A stretch of DNA of 38,623 nt from a virus (IMGVR_UViG_3300046810_000372:1-38623); one strand, 5' to 3'. Positions 29,504-35,435 are shown, numbered from the stretch's first letter. The notes: generated by a model from the sequence alone, not told the origin. A program made the numbers and translations.

Positions 29504-29806
29504 TCAGACCTCCCTCTTTTGCAGGACGACGATGCTGGTGGTGCCAGTTTCGAGGCAGGATTGCAAGGCGCGGATTACGGCATCGAGCGTGCTTTCCTCC
29601 GGCTTGCGGCTGATCCCTTCGATGAACACGCGCGCCGCAGTCATCACATTGCGCTTCTTGGTGAACGCGGCAAACTGCTTGTGGGCGTAACCCGGCCGTT
29701 GCAGATACCAGTAATTGCGGGCGGTCGATTCGACCAAGAAGCCGGTCGGCGCTCCGTTGAACAGGATGTGACCGTCGCGGGTTGAGGTCAGCGTGAAATT
29801 TTCCAT
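29504..29806 (-). CDS. hypothetical protein, 100 residues
   Basis: MENFTLTSTRDGHILFNGAP, a strand-rich start, then helical and basic (YAHKQFAAFTKKRNVMTAAR). First gene of a two-gene cassette, 1 bp from the zinc protein gene. Confidence 0.68.
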   Translation of the reverse strand: MENFTLTSTRDGHILFNGAPTGFLVESTARNYWYLQRPGYAHKQFAAFTKKRNVMTAARVFIEGISRKPEESTLDAVIRALQSCLETGTTSIVVLQKREV

Positions 29807-29832
29807 GTCGCGTCTCCGTTGTTGACATGATC

Positions 29833-29860
29833 ACCATATCGCAATCTGCGAGGAACACAA
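29833..29860 (-). promoter_or_regulatory. cassette promoter/operator 16
   Basis: TTGTGT, 16 bp, TATGGT; operator TCGCA-ATC-TGCGA at 29839-29851. Drives 29806 and 29502. Confidence 0.82.
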
Positions 29861-29910
29861 GCGTCTTGTCAAGAAATGGTTAACACCGATCGCGTGGCGC
29901 GGCAAGGTCC

Positions 29911-29935
29911 GTTTACCTTGATTGTCATGGTTAAC
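29911..29935. repeat. 25-bp GTTAAC-type dyad
   Basis: GTTTAC-CTTGATTGTCATG-GTTAAC. Confidence 0.82.
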
Positions 29936-29964
29936 AGGTGGATCACTCCACCGAGAGGGCCAAA

Positions 29965-29994
29965 CGGCAAAGGCCGCACCTTGTGGGTGCGGCC
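29965..29994 (-). terminator. terminator after micropeptide copy 2
   Basis: GGCCGCACC-CACAA-GGTGCGGCC followed by TTTGCC. Same layout as the terminator after micropeptide copy 1. Confidence 0.75.
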
Positions 29995-30000
29995 TGCCGT

Positions 30001-30060
30001 TCAGAGTGGCCAGATGACGTAGAGGATGGCCAGCCAGATGACGAGAGCGATGACCGGCAT
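30001..30060 (-). CDS. 19-residue membrane micropeptide, copy 2
   Basis: MPVIALVIWLAILYVIWPL, starting at ATG 30060, 3 bp after the stop of the 30064 gene. It differs from copy 1 only by four conservative substitutions. Same position at the end of its cassette and just before the terminator. Confidence 0.75.
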   Translation of the reverse strand: MPVIALVIWLAILYVIWPL

Positions 30061-30063
30061 CGC

Positions 30064-30348
30064 TCAGACCTTCATGGCCTCCACGATGTCTTCCTCTTCC
30101 CAGTCTGCCGTCTCAAACTGGATCGTCAAGGCGTCGCAGTCGTTCAGTATGTAGCCAAACAGTTGCGCCTCGCGGGCCTGTACCTCGAACTGCTTGGCCA
30201 GCGCCTTGGCGGCGTCGACGCTCACCAGACCGTTGCCACCTGTGGCCGCGACCTTGGTCATCATCTTGGCGTTCTCGCGGAACCGCTCGGTGGCGACTTG
30301 GCAGATGTTGGCCAGCGTCGAGGTGTCGTTGATCGTCTTGGTCTTCAT
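30064..30348 (-). CDS. hypothetical helical protein, 94 residues
   Basis: MKTKTINDTSTLANICQVAT, with long helices and an acidic end (WEEEDIVEAMKV). Not recognised. Its cassette ends with micropeptide copy 2. Confidence 0.68.
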   Translation of the reverse strand: MKTKTINDTSTLANICQVATERFRENAKMMTKVAATGGNGLVSVDAAKALAKQFEVQAREAQLFGYILNDCDALTIQFETADWEEEDIVEAMKV

Positions 30349-30375
30349 GTCCGTTTCTCCGTTGTTGACATGACA

Positions 30376-30403
30376 ACCATATCGCATTGTGCGAGGAACG
30401 CAA
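30376..30403 (-). promoter_or_regulatory. cassette promoter/operator 17
   Basis: TTGCGT, 16 bp, TATGGT; operator TCGCA-TTG-TGCGA at 30382-30394. Drives 30348. Confidence 0.82.
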
Positions 30404-30454
30404 GCGACAAGTTGTGAAATGGTTAACGCCGATCAGGCTGGCGGGCTCGCCTGA

Positions 30455-30479
30455 ATTAACCTTGATTGCTATGGTTAAT
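30455..30479. repeat. 25-bp GTTAAC-type dyad
   Basis: ATTAAC-CTTGATTGCTATG-GTTAAT. Confidence 0.8.
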
Positions 30480-30490
30480 GGCGAGCGGCT

Positions 30491-30518
30491 GAAAAGAAAA
30501 GAGGCGCTGGCGCGCCTC
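30491..30518 (-). terminator. terminator after 30521 gene
   Basis: GAGGCGC-GCCA-GCGCCTC followed by TTTTCTTTT. Confidence 0.88.
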
Positions 30519-30520
30519 CT

Positions 30521-30658
30521 CTATCGATATGCTATGCCGCTCTGGGCGGTCTCTTCGATGTGCCAGCCGCCGGGCAGCGCTGCCCGCAGCTCGTCGGCAG
30601 AGCAGAACACAAGCCCGATGCCGACGACGCGAAACCATTTCTGCCTTACATCCACCAC
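30521..30658 (-). CDS. hypothetical protein, 45 residues (GTG start)
   Basis: A frame overlapping the end of the 30646 gene: GTG 30658 after GGGGGA. The product (QKWFRVVGIGLVFCSADELR) is compact and mixed alpha/beta. Assigned because it is open up to the terminator and coupled to the upstream gene. Confidence 0.55.
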   Translation of the reverse strand: MVDVRQKWFRVVGIGLVFCSADELRAALPGGWHIEETAQSGIAYR

Positions 30659-30891
30659 GGTTCCCCCGCCTCGTTGACCGCCGGGCGCAACGCCTCGCCT
30701 CGGCTGTCGAAGCGGTCGTCGGGGCTGATGCGATAGCGGCGCTCGATGGCGGCGTCGCTATCGTCCTCGGCGTCGGCGGCGAGACTGTCGAAATGGTCCT
30801 GCTCCTCCTCAGCGAGGATTTCCTGCACCAGCTCGACGCTCATGCCTTCGTTGAGCATGGTGGCAATGCGTTCGATCAAATCCTTGTTCAT
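30646..30891 (-). CDS. hypothetical acidic protein, 81 residues
   Basis: MNKDLIERIATMLNEGMSVE, with helices and an acidic stretch, ending GEPWWM. The N-terminal part looks like a small dimerising helix pair. First gene of a two-gene cassette. Confidence 0.68.
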   Translation of the reverse strand: MNKDLIERIATMLNEGMSVELVQEILAEEEQDHFDSLAADAEDDSDAAIERRYRISPDDRFDSRGEALRPAVNEAGEPWWM

Positions 30892-30917
30892 CTGCGTTCT
30901 CCGTTGTTGACATGATC

Positions 30918-30945
30918 AGAGTATCGCATTTTGCGAGAGATGCAA
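30918..30945 (-). promoter_or_regulatory. cassette promoter/operator 18
   Basis: TTGCAT, 16 bp, TACTCT; operator at 30924-30936. GTTAAC at 30964 is 27 bp beyond. Drives 30891. Confidence 0.82.
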
Positions 30946-30984
30946 GCGCGAAAGTCTGGAATAGTTAACAGCGACGCCGCGTCC

Positions 30985-31009
30985 GTTTACCTTGATGATC
31001 AGGGTTAAC
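30985..31009. repeat. 25-bp GTTAAC-type dyad
   Basis: GTTTAC-CTTGATGATCAGG-GTTAAC. Confidence 0.84.
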
Positions 31010-31025
31010 GACGCGGCACAGGAGA

Positions 31026-31072
31026 GAGGCGCTGGTGCGCCTCCTCCGGGAAAAGAGGCGCTTGCGCGCCTC
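31026..31072 (-). terminator. two tandem terminators after 31071 gene
   Basis: Two copies of the GAGGCGC/GCGCCTC hairpin (31026-31043 and 31055-31072), the second followed by TTTTCCC. A duplicated terminator. Confidence 0.85.
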
Positions 31073-31505
31073 AGGCCAGCCATCCCTGTTCGTTGTAGAA
31101 GGCAAACTGCTTCTCGGCATCGTCCCAGACGCAATCGATCCTTCCCTTGAGCGTATCGCTGAAGACGTCGGCGATGTAGTCCTTGATCTGATTGCGATCA
31201 CGGCCGGAAATCTTCAGGTCGAAGCCGTCATGTTCGGCGATCACGGTGACGCGGTGCTGCGTCCAGCCATCGTACATCCCGGCATCGTTCATGTGATGGT
31301 ATGCCGTTTCGAACACCAGCTTGGCAGGAGTCGATCTGTCGATATCCAGAGTGGAGCCGCTATCGAAGCCGGAGCCCGATGGCAGGAAGGCTTTGCACAG
31401 CCGGACGATCTCGTCACTGTTACGCTCGTGCACTTCAAGCACATTGGCGTTCTGCATGGTGCGTATCCGCGCGGCAAAGGTATGGATCAGGGAATGTGTC
31501 GGCAT
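31071..31505 (-). CDS. hypothetical protein, 144 residues
   Basis: MPTHSLIHTFAARIRTMQNA, then RNSDEIVRLCKAFLPSGSGF, DIDRSTPAKLVFETAYHHMN and a basic strand (DLKISGRDRNQIKDYIADVF). Not recognised. Single-gene cassette. Confidence 0.68.
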   Translation of the reverse strand: MPTHSLIHTFAARIRTMQNANVLEVHERNSDEIVRLCKAFLPSGSGFDSGSTLDIDRSTPAKLVFETAYHHMNDAGMYDGWTQHRVTVIAEHDGFDLKISGRDRNQIKDYIADVFSDTLKGRIDCVWDDAEKQFAFYNEQGWLA

Positions 31506-31533
31506 GGTGTTTTCTCCAGTTGTTGACCACTCG

Positions 31534-31561
31534 ACACTATCGCATTTTGCGAGGAACACAA
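31534..31561 (-). promoter_or_regulatory. cassette promoter/operator 19
   Basis: TTGTGT, 16 bp, TAGTGT; operator at 31540-31552. GTTAAC at 31580 is 27 bp beyond. Drives 31505. Confidence 0.82.
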
Positions 31562-31622
31562 GCAGTTTGTCAAGAAATGGTTAACAGCCGCGAGCCGGTT
31601 TGGCAAGCCTGCGCTGCCGGAA

Positions 31623-31647
31623 ATTAACCCTGATGATCAGGGTTAAC
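31623..31647. repeat. 25-bp GTTAAC-type dyad
   Basis: ATTAAC-CCTGATGATCAGG-GTTAAC. Confidence 0.86.
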
Positions 31648-31656
31648 GCGGGCATC

Positions 31657-31684
31657 CAAAAGTAAAGAGGCGCTGGCGCGCCTC
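31657..31684 (-). terminator. terminator after 31683 gene
   Basis: GAGGCGC-GCCA-GCGCCTC followed by TTTACTTTT. Confidence 0.87.
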
Positions 31685-31901
31685 AATATCCGTAGGGATC
31701 GGCCTTGGCGTATCTCACCTTGCCGTCATCGACGTAGAGGCCGGTCTCGTGGTGGCCGTCGTTCCTGACGTAGCGGTGCGCCTCCTGCTTGGTGACGCGG
31801 CGCAGCGCATAGCCTGCGGCTCGCAGCGCCTGCTCCTCCTTGGGGCTGGCGATCTCGACCAGCGTCGTCGTGTAGGCGGTCTCGCGTAGGGCGTAAAACA
31901 T
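31683..31901 (-). CDS. hypothetical protein, 72 residues
   Basis: MFYALRETAYTTTLVEIASP, then EEQALRAAGYALRRVTKQEA, HRYVRNDGHHETGLYVDDGK. A small alpha/beta protein; not recognised. Confidence 0.66.
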   Translation of the reverse strand: MFYALRETAYTTTLVEIASPKEEQALRAAGYALRRVTKQEAHRYVRNDGHHETGLYVDDGKVRYAKADPYGY

Positions 31902-31929
31902 TGTGGTGTTCTCCGTTGTTGACATCCCA

Positions 31930-31957
31930 ACAATATCGCATTTTGCGAGATGTGCAA
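31930..31957 (-). promoter_or_regulatory. cassette promoter/operator 20
   Basis: TTGCAC, 16 bp, TATTGT; operator at 31936-31948. Drives 31901. Confidence 0.82.
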
Positions 31958-31992
31958 GCGGAAATGTTGTGAATGGTTAACACTGGAGACTA

Positions 31993-32005
31993 TCGCATAT
32001 TGCGA
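31993..32005. promoter_or_regulatory. extra operator without a gene start
   Basis: TCGCA-TAT-TGCGA, touching the GTTAAC dyad, 45 bp upstream of operator 20. The same arrangement occurs at 24802. Confidence 0.65.
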
Positions 32006-32006
32006 T

Positions 32007-32031
32007 GTTAACCCTAATGATCAGGGTTAAC
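32007..32031. repeat. 25-bp GTTAAC dyad
   Basis: GTTAAC-CCTAATGATCAGG-GTTAAC. Confidence 0.88.
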
Positions 32032-32050
32032 GGACATCGCCATAAGGAGA

Positions 32051-32093
32051 GAGGCGCTGGCGCGCCTCCTCCGGAAAGGCCGCTCGTGCGGCC
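32051..32093 (-). terminator. two tandem hairpins after 32099 gene
   Basis: GGCCGC-ACGA-GCGGCC (followed by TTTCC) then GAGGCGC-GCCA-GCGCCTC (followed by TCTCC). Confidence 0.8.
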
Positions 32094-32098
32094 TCCCC

Positions 32099-32278
32099 TC
32101 AAAGCGCCTCGGAGGCCACGAACCGTGGCACGCGCACCGGACTAGGGTCACGCACCCAGACACTGTCCGGGTTGACGCCATAGTCGCGCGACGCAGCCAG
32201 CAGGCGGGCGCTGGCGAGATCGGGCGCGCGCACCTCGTCAAAGGGAACCGCGCCAATCATGATGGTGAACGTCTTCAT
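32099..32278 (-). CDS. hypothetical protein, 59 residues
   Basis: MKTFTIMIGAVPFDEVRAPD, with a helical ASARLLAASRDYGVNPDSVW part. Similar in size to small phage proteins of unknown role. Found by direct translation after the cassette leader. Confidence 0.66.
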   Translation of the reverse strand: MKTFTIMIGAVPFDEVRAPDLASARLLAASRDYGVNPDSVWVRDPSPVRVPRFVASEAL

Positions 32279-32304
32279 GTCTCTCTCCTGTTGTTGACCA
32301 GATC

Positions 32305-32332
32305 ACCATATCGCATTTTGCGAGATACGCAA
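32305..32332 (-). promoter_or_regulatory. cassette promoter/operator 21
   Basis: TTGCGT, 16 bp, TATGGT; operator at 32311-32323. The dyad follows only 21 bp beyond. Drives 32278. Confidence 0.82.
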
Positions 32333-32344
32333 GCAACAATCGGG

Positions 32345-32369
32345 ATTAACCTTGATGATCAGGGTTAAC
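32345..32369. repeat. 25-bp GTTAAC-type dyad
   Basis: ATTAAC-CTTGATGATCAGG-GTTAAC. Confidence 0.86.
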
Positions 32370-32385
32370 GCCGAGCGGGTGGAGT

Positions 32386-32405
32386 GGGGCGGATCACGCC
32401 GCCCC
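32386..32405 (-). terminator. hairpin over stop of 32394 gene
   Basis: GGGGCGG-CGTGAT-CCGCCCC; the TGA stop lies in the loop. No T tract. Confidence 0.6.
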
Positions 32406-32660
32406 TTCCCGCTCTGCCATGATGTCGATGATCTGCTGCTCGCCTTCGATGCCGGTGCCGGTCTCGCCGTCGTGGTAGATGATGCGGTCGGCCATGTTCA
32501 TGGTCGCCGCGTTGCGGGCCAGCTCGATGGTGAGGACGCGGCCAAGATGTCCACCGCAAATCTCGGCCAGCGTGGTGATGCCTTTTTCGAGACCGGCGGT
32601 CTTGTGGCGGCTGACGCTGAAGCCGGTCGGCGACTTGTGGATGAAGATGGTGGTGGTCAT
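32394..32660 (-). CDS. hypothetical protein, 88 residues
   Basis: MTTTIFIHKSPTGFSVSRHK, then ITTLAEICGGHLGRVLTIEL and IIYHDGETGTGIEGEQQIID. Not recognised. Single-gene cassette. Confidence 0.66.
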   Translation of the reverse strand: MTTTIFIHKSPTGFSVSRHKTAGLEKGITTLAEICGGHLGRVLTIELARNAATMNMADRIIYHDGETGTGIEGEQQIIDIMAEREGAA

Positions 32661-32685
32661 GTCGATCTCCGTTGTTGACATGATC

Positions 32686-32713
32686 AGAGTATCGCATTTT
32701 GCGAGGAACGCAA
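32686..32713 (-). promoter_or_regulatory. cassette promoter/operator 22
   Basis: TTGCGT, 16 bp, TACTCT; operator at 32692-32704. Drives 32660. This interval has a single GTTAAC but no dyad. Confidence 0.82.
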
Positions 32714-32746
32714 GCGCCGAGTTCTGGAATGGTTAACGCGACGGGC

Positions 32747-32772
32747 AAAAGAAAGAGGCGCTTGCGCGCCTC
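32747..32772 (-). terminator. terminator after 32776 gene
   Basis: GAGGCGC-GCAA-GCGCCTC followed by TTTCTTTT. Confidence 0.88.
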
Positions 32773-32775
32773 GCC

Positions 32776-33126
32776 TTACTTCTTGCCGTGTTCCATTGCC
32801 ACCCGGACGGCGCTTTTCACGAGGTCAGCCGGTCGCGTGTGCTCGCGCGGGCGGTCGGCCAGCGTCTTGGACTTGGGCTGCTCGCCCAGCTCCTCGACAC
32901 GGGTATGGAACACCGGCAGGCCGATCGCACTGCGGGCCAGCGTCCAGCCCTCGGTGACGCCATTGCCGAAGGCGATCAACTGCTCATACTTGGCGCTCTT
33001 GTCGGCCTCATCGCCGGGCGTATAGAAGGCGGTCTGGATCACATGGCCCGGCCCGTGCACCGCGCCATCGGTATCGACCAGCGAGAAACAGCCGGTGACG
33101 TGGACAATCTTCATTTTCAACTGCAT
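32776..33126 (-). CDS. hypothetical protein, 116 residues
   Basis: MQLKMKIVHVTGCFSLVDTD, VIQTAFYTPGDEADKSAKYE, a basic C terminus (RPADLVKSAVRVAMEHGKK). Not recognised. Confidence 0.66.
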   Translation of the reverse strand: MQLKMKIVHVTGCFSLVDTDGAVHGPGHVIQTAFYTPGDEADKSAKYEQLIAFGNGVTEGWTLARSAIGLPVFHTRVEELGEQPKSKTLADRPREHTRPADLVKSAVRVAMEHGKK

Positions 33127-33157
33127 GGTGGGTGTCTCCTTCGTTGTTGACAGATCG

Positions 33158-33185
33158 ATGGTATCGCATTTTGCGAGAGATGCAA
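33158..33185 (-). promoter_or_regulatory. cassette promoter/operator 23
   Basis: TTGCAT, 16 bp, TACCAT; operator at 33164-33176. Drives 33126. Confidence 0.82.
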
Positions 33186-33189
33186 GCGG

Positions 33190-33372
33190 AAAAGAGCCGC
33201 AAAAGCTGCATCGACAAAAACAGCATTGCAATGGTTAATACAGGAATTTCAAGGTGTTGCAAGGGTCGTGCTGGCTTGTGTCAAAAGCAGCATCAGCCGA
33301 TTCAGCATCGAGCCGATGTCAGAAAATCGCGTGACTTTTTGGCCACAGGCGGGCTGCGCCGACCGCGCCTGC
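33190..33372. other. gene-free segment with GCAGCATC-type motifs
   Basis: No gene. It contains GCTGCATC, CAGCATTG, GCAGCATC and TCAGCATC within 120 bp, and CAGCATTGG follows at 33510. The same motif clusters again at 35273-35390. Confidence 0.5.
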
Positions 33373-33397
33373 GTTAACCTTAATTGATATGGTTAAC
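33373..33397. repeat. 25-bp GTTAAC dyad
   Basis: GTTAAC-CTTAATTGATATG-GTTAAC. Confidence 0.87.
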
Positions 33398-33429
33398 GGC
33401 GTGGCCCGGCGATGCAGCTTTTGCGCGGC

Positions 33430-33468
33430 CAAAATAAAACCCGCCAAGGCTCATAAGCACTTGGCGGG
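33430..33468 (-). terminator. terminator after 33538 gene
   Basis: CCCGCCAAG-N11-CTTGGCGGG followed by TTTTATTTT. It is 70 bp beyond the stop codon, farther than in other cassettes. Confidence 0.85.
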
Positions 33469-33537
33469 CCTGCGTTTTGTCAACAGCGCAGGAAACTGGT
33501 CTTAGCAGCATTGGAATCAGGCGGGTTCGAGCGTGGT

Positions 33538-33729
33538 CTAAAGCCACGCCCACGCGCCTTGATCGTGGTAGGTCTGCCGGGCCTTCTCTGCCATCCAGTC
33601 GGTGCCGTCCGGGTGGATGACATGGTCGACATTGGGATAGTCCTCGCAGCGCTTCAGCGCGGCGATGTAGGTCAGGCCTGCCTCGATGAAGGTGTTGTCG
33701 AAGCGGCGGGTGATGGTGTAGGTCTGCAT
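33538..33729 (-). CDS. hypothetical protein, 63 residues
   Basis: MQTYTITRRFDNTFIEAGLT, then AALKRCEDYPNVDHVIHPDG and WMAEKARQTYHDQGAWAWL. A small alpha/beta fold; not recognised. Confidence 0.67.
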   Translation of the reverse strand: MQTYTITRRFDNTFIEAGLTYIAALKRCEDYPNVDHVIHPDGTDWMAEKARQTYHDQGAWAWL

Positions 33730-33754
33730 GGCTGTTCTCCTTGTTGACGCTTAC

Positions 33755-33782
33755 ATCATATCGCATTTTGCGAGGAACGCAA
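33755..33782 (-). promoter_or_regulatory. cassette promoter/operator 24
   Basis: TTGCGT, 16 bp, TATGAT; operator at 33761-33773. Drives 33729. No dyad in this interval. Confidence 0.83.
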
Positions 33783-33810
33783 GCGCCAACTTCTGGAATG
33801 GTTAACAGCA

Positions 33811-33984
33811 TCAATCTGGGTCGGAAATCGCCACGTGCGCGGCGATGTTACATTTCTCGGCTTCACGCTCGGCGGCTGCAATCGCCGCCTTGGCGATGCG
33901 CTCCAAGATCGCCTCGCGATCCGGGAACCTTACAGGCACGTCGCGCCAGTCGGCGACGTAGACGCGAATCAGGATGTCATCCAT
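33811..33984 (-). CDS. hypothetical protein, 57 residues
   Basis: MDDILIRVYVADWRDVPVRF, then an Ala/Glu/Lys helix (KAAIAAAEREAEKCNIAAH). The ATG lies 8 bp inside the upstream gene. Second gene of its cassette; no terminator hairpin follows. Confidence 0.65.
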   Translation of the reverse strand: MDDILIRVYVADWRDVPVRFPDREAILERIAKAAIAAAEREAEKCNIAAHVAISDPD

Positions 33985-34297
33985 GGTCTACGTCCTCGCT
34001 ATCGTCGTCGTCCTCCTCCTCGCTATCGTCGTCGTCCGGCAGTTCGTCTTCCAGATCGGCGCGGGTTGCTTCGGCGTAGACGGTGATGGCGGGCGACATC
34101 GAGATATCCGGGAAATCCGGGTGATCGAACGACGCGCCGGATACCGGCAGGCCATCGATGAATTCATCACCCGTGCGCAGCTCGCCGCCATCCATGTGGA
34201 AGGCCTTGACCTGCTCGACGGCCTCGGCCTCGGATGCGGCGACGACATAGACGGTCGCCGCAATCGTGATTTCGACACTGTAGATTGATTTTGACAT
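33977..34297 (-). CDS. hypothetical protein with acidic tail, 106 residues
   Basis: MSKSIYSVEITIAATVYVVA, a strand-helix start, then FHMDGGELRTGDEFIDGLPV and a tail of Asp/Glu (DDDDSEEEDDDDSED). Acidic tails of this kind can mimic DNA, as in phage inhibitor proteins; here that is only a possibility. Confidence 0.66.
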   Translation of the reverse strand: MSKSIYSVEITIAATVYVVAASEAEAVEQVKAFHMDGGELRTGDEFIDGLPVSGASFDHPDFPDISMSPAITVYAEATRADLEDELPDDDDSEEEDDDDSEDVDHG

Positions 34298-34324
34298 TTG
34301 CGGTTACTCCTTGTTGACGCCCTG

Positions 34325-34352
34325 ACACTATCGCATTTTGCGAGACGGTCAA
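34325..34352 (-). promoter_or_regulatory. cassette promoter/operator 25
   Basis: TTGACC, 16 bp, TAGTGT; operator at 34331-34343. Drives 34297 and 33984. Confidence 0.82.
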
Positions 34353-34423
34353 GCATCTTGTCAAGAAATGGTTAACAGTCGCGAGCCGGTTTGGCAACCC
34401 CGGCGGAGACGTGCTCCGCCTGT

Positions 34424-34448
34424 GTTAACCTTAATTCGTATGGTTAAC
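34424..34448. repeat. 25-bp GTTAAC dyad
   Basis: GTTAAC-CTTAATTCGTATG-GTTAAC. Confidence 0.87.
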
Positions 34449-34461
34449 GGGGATCGGCCGG

Positions 34462-34484
34462 GCAAAGAGGCGCTGGCGCGCCTC
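34462..34484 (-). terminator. terminator after 34487 gene
   Basis: GAGGCGC-GCCA-GCGCCTC followed by TTTGCC. Confidence 0.8.
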
Positions 34485-34486
34485 CC

Positions 34487-34702
34487 CTACTCGGCCTTCC
34501 TGACGCGGTCGTGGAACGCCTTGATGGCGGCGGTCTCGGTATCGCCGTGAAAGGTGCCGGAGCCGCTATCGTCGCACCACTCGGCGGATCGCGTGTAGAT
34601 GAAAACGCCGTCTTCGCCTTCGATGGAAAGACCGGTCACCCGGTCTTTCTCCTTGGCAAGGAACGCCTGCATCGCCTTGGTCTTCGGACGATCAAAGCGC
34701 AT
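34487..34702 (-). CDS. hypothetical protein, 71 residues
   Basis: MRFDRPKTKAMQAFLAKEKD, DGVFIYTRSAEWCDDSGSGT, ETAAIKAFHDRVRKAE. Second gene of its cassette, 3 bp after the upstream stop. Confidence 0.66.
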   Translation of the reverse strand: MRFDRPKTKAMQAFLAKEKDRVTGLSIEGEDGVFIYTRSAEWCDDSGSGTFHGDTETAAIKAFHDRVRKAE

Positions 34703-34705
34703 GAT

Positions 34706-35005
34706 TCAGACCCTCGCGTTGAAGGCGGCGTTCAGCCTGCCGGTCGGATCGTAGCGGGTGCACTTGACGTTGAAGGCCTCCTCGGCCTCCGCCAGCGTCT
34801 TGCAGTAATCGCCGTTGTGGGTGCCTCCGCTCTGGGTGTTGGCGAACCACACCACATAAGGATGGTTCTTGTTCGAACGCAGGAAGGCAATGACGATGGC
34901 ACCGGGTGCCTGCATGCCGTCGCCGTCCATGCCATAGAAGCGGTCGGCGCGCATGCGGTAGTCGGCAACCAGTTCCGGATTGCCCTTGACGAATTGTTCT
35001 GACAT
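34706..35005 (-). CDS. hypothetical protein, 99 residues
   Basis: MSEQFVKGNPELVADYRMRA, GAIVIAFLRSNKNHPYVVWF, THNGDYCKTLAEAEEAFNVK. Resembles small phage proteins of unknown role. First gene of the first cassette transcribed in the array. Confidence 0.67.
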   Translation of the reverse strand: MSEQFVKGNPELVADYRMRADRFYGMDGDGMQAPGAIVIAFLRSNKNHPYVVWFANTQSGGTHNGDYCKTLAEAEEAFNVKCTRYDPTGRLNAAFNARV

Positions 35006-35030
35006 TGTCGTTCTCCTTGTTGACGCCCTC

Positions 35031-35058
35031 ACTTTATCGCATTTTGCGAGATACGCAA
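35031..35058 (-). promoter_or_regulatory. cassette promoter/operator 26
   Basis: TTGCGT, 16 bp, TAAAGT; operator at 35037-35049. Drives 35005 and 34702. Right-hand end of the array. Confidence 0.82.
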
Positions 35059-35127
35059 GCGCCTTGTCAAGAAATGGTTAACGGCGGGTGCCGGTCGGCG
35101 CGGTCGGCGGAGAAGTGCTCCGCCTGC

Positions 35128-35152
35128 GTTAACCTTAATTAGTATGGTTAAC
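35128..35152. repeat. 25-bp GTTAAC dyad
   Basis: GTTAAC-CTTAATTAGTATG-GTTAAC. Confidence 0.87.
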
Positions 35153-35178
35153 GCGGCGGGTCCCGACTGCTTGCCAGC

Positions 35179-35203
35179 CTTTACCTTAATAGTTATGGTT
35201 AAC
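35179..35203. repeat. 25-bp GTTAAC-type dyad
   Basis: CTTTAC-CTTAATAGTTATG-GTTAAC; one arm degraded. Confidence 0.75.
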
Positions 35204-35272
35204 GCCGAGGGGCTGGTGGCAGGGTTAACGGTCCGCCCCGTTAACCCTAACACCTCGCATTTTAAGAGATGG

Positions 35273-35390
35273 CGCGATGCTGCTAACAAGGCAAAGCAGC
35301 ACTAGGGCGAAAATCCAACAAAATCAATGACTTAGCAGGTGCAAAAGCAGCATCGCAGGGTGGATTCCGATGCTGCGATGCTGGATTTGC
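35273..35390. repeat. GATGCTGC / GCAGCATC motif cluster
   Basis: GATGCTGC (35274), GCAGCAC (35297), GCAGCATCGCAGG (35346) and GATGCTGCGATGCTGG (35369) in both orientations, with intervening AT-rich sequence. Confidence 0.6.
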
Positions 35391-35435
35391 CCGGTTCCCG
35401 GCTGCGGTTAAGGTTAACGCGGGGCTGGTATCGGC

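Noticed and set aside
20121-35060. Plus-strand TTGACA motifs before each operator as plus-strand promoters
   Set aside because: No -10 follows at 16-18 bp on the plus strand and no plus-strand genes follow; the motif is the complement of the conserved minus-strand leader TGTCAAC.
19840-35060. Integron-type cassette array
   Set aside because: No attC-like folded sites and no integrase gene in the window; each cassette has its own promoter, unlike integron cassettes.
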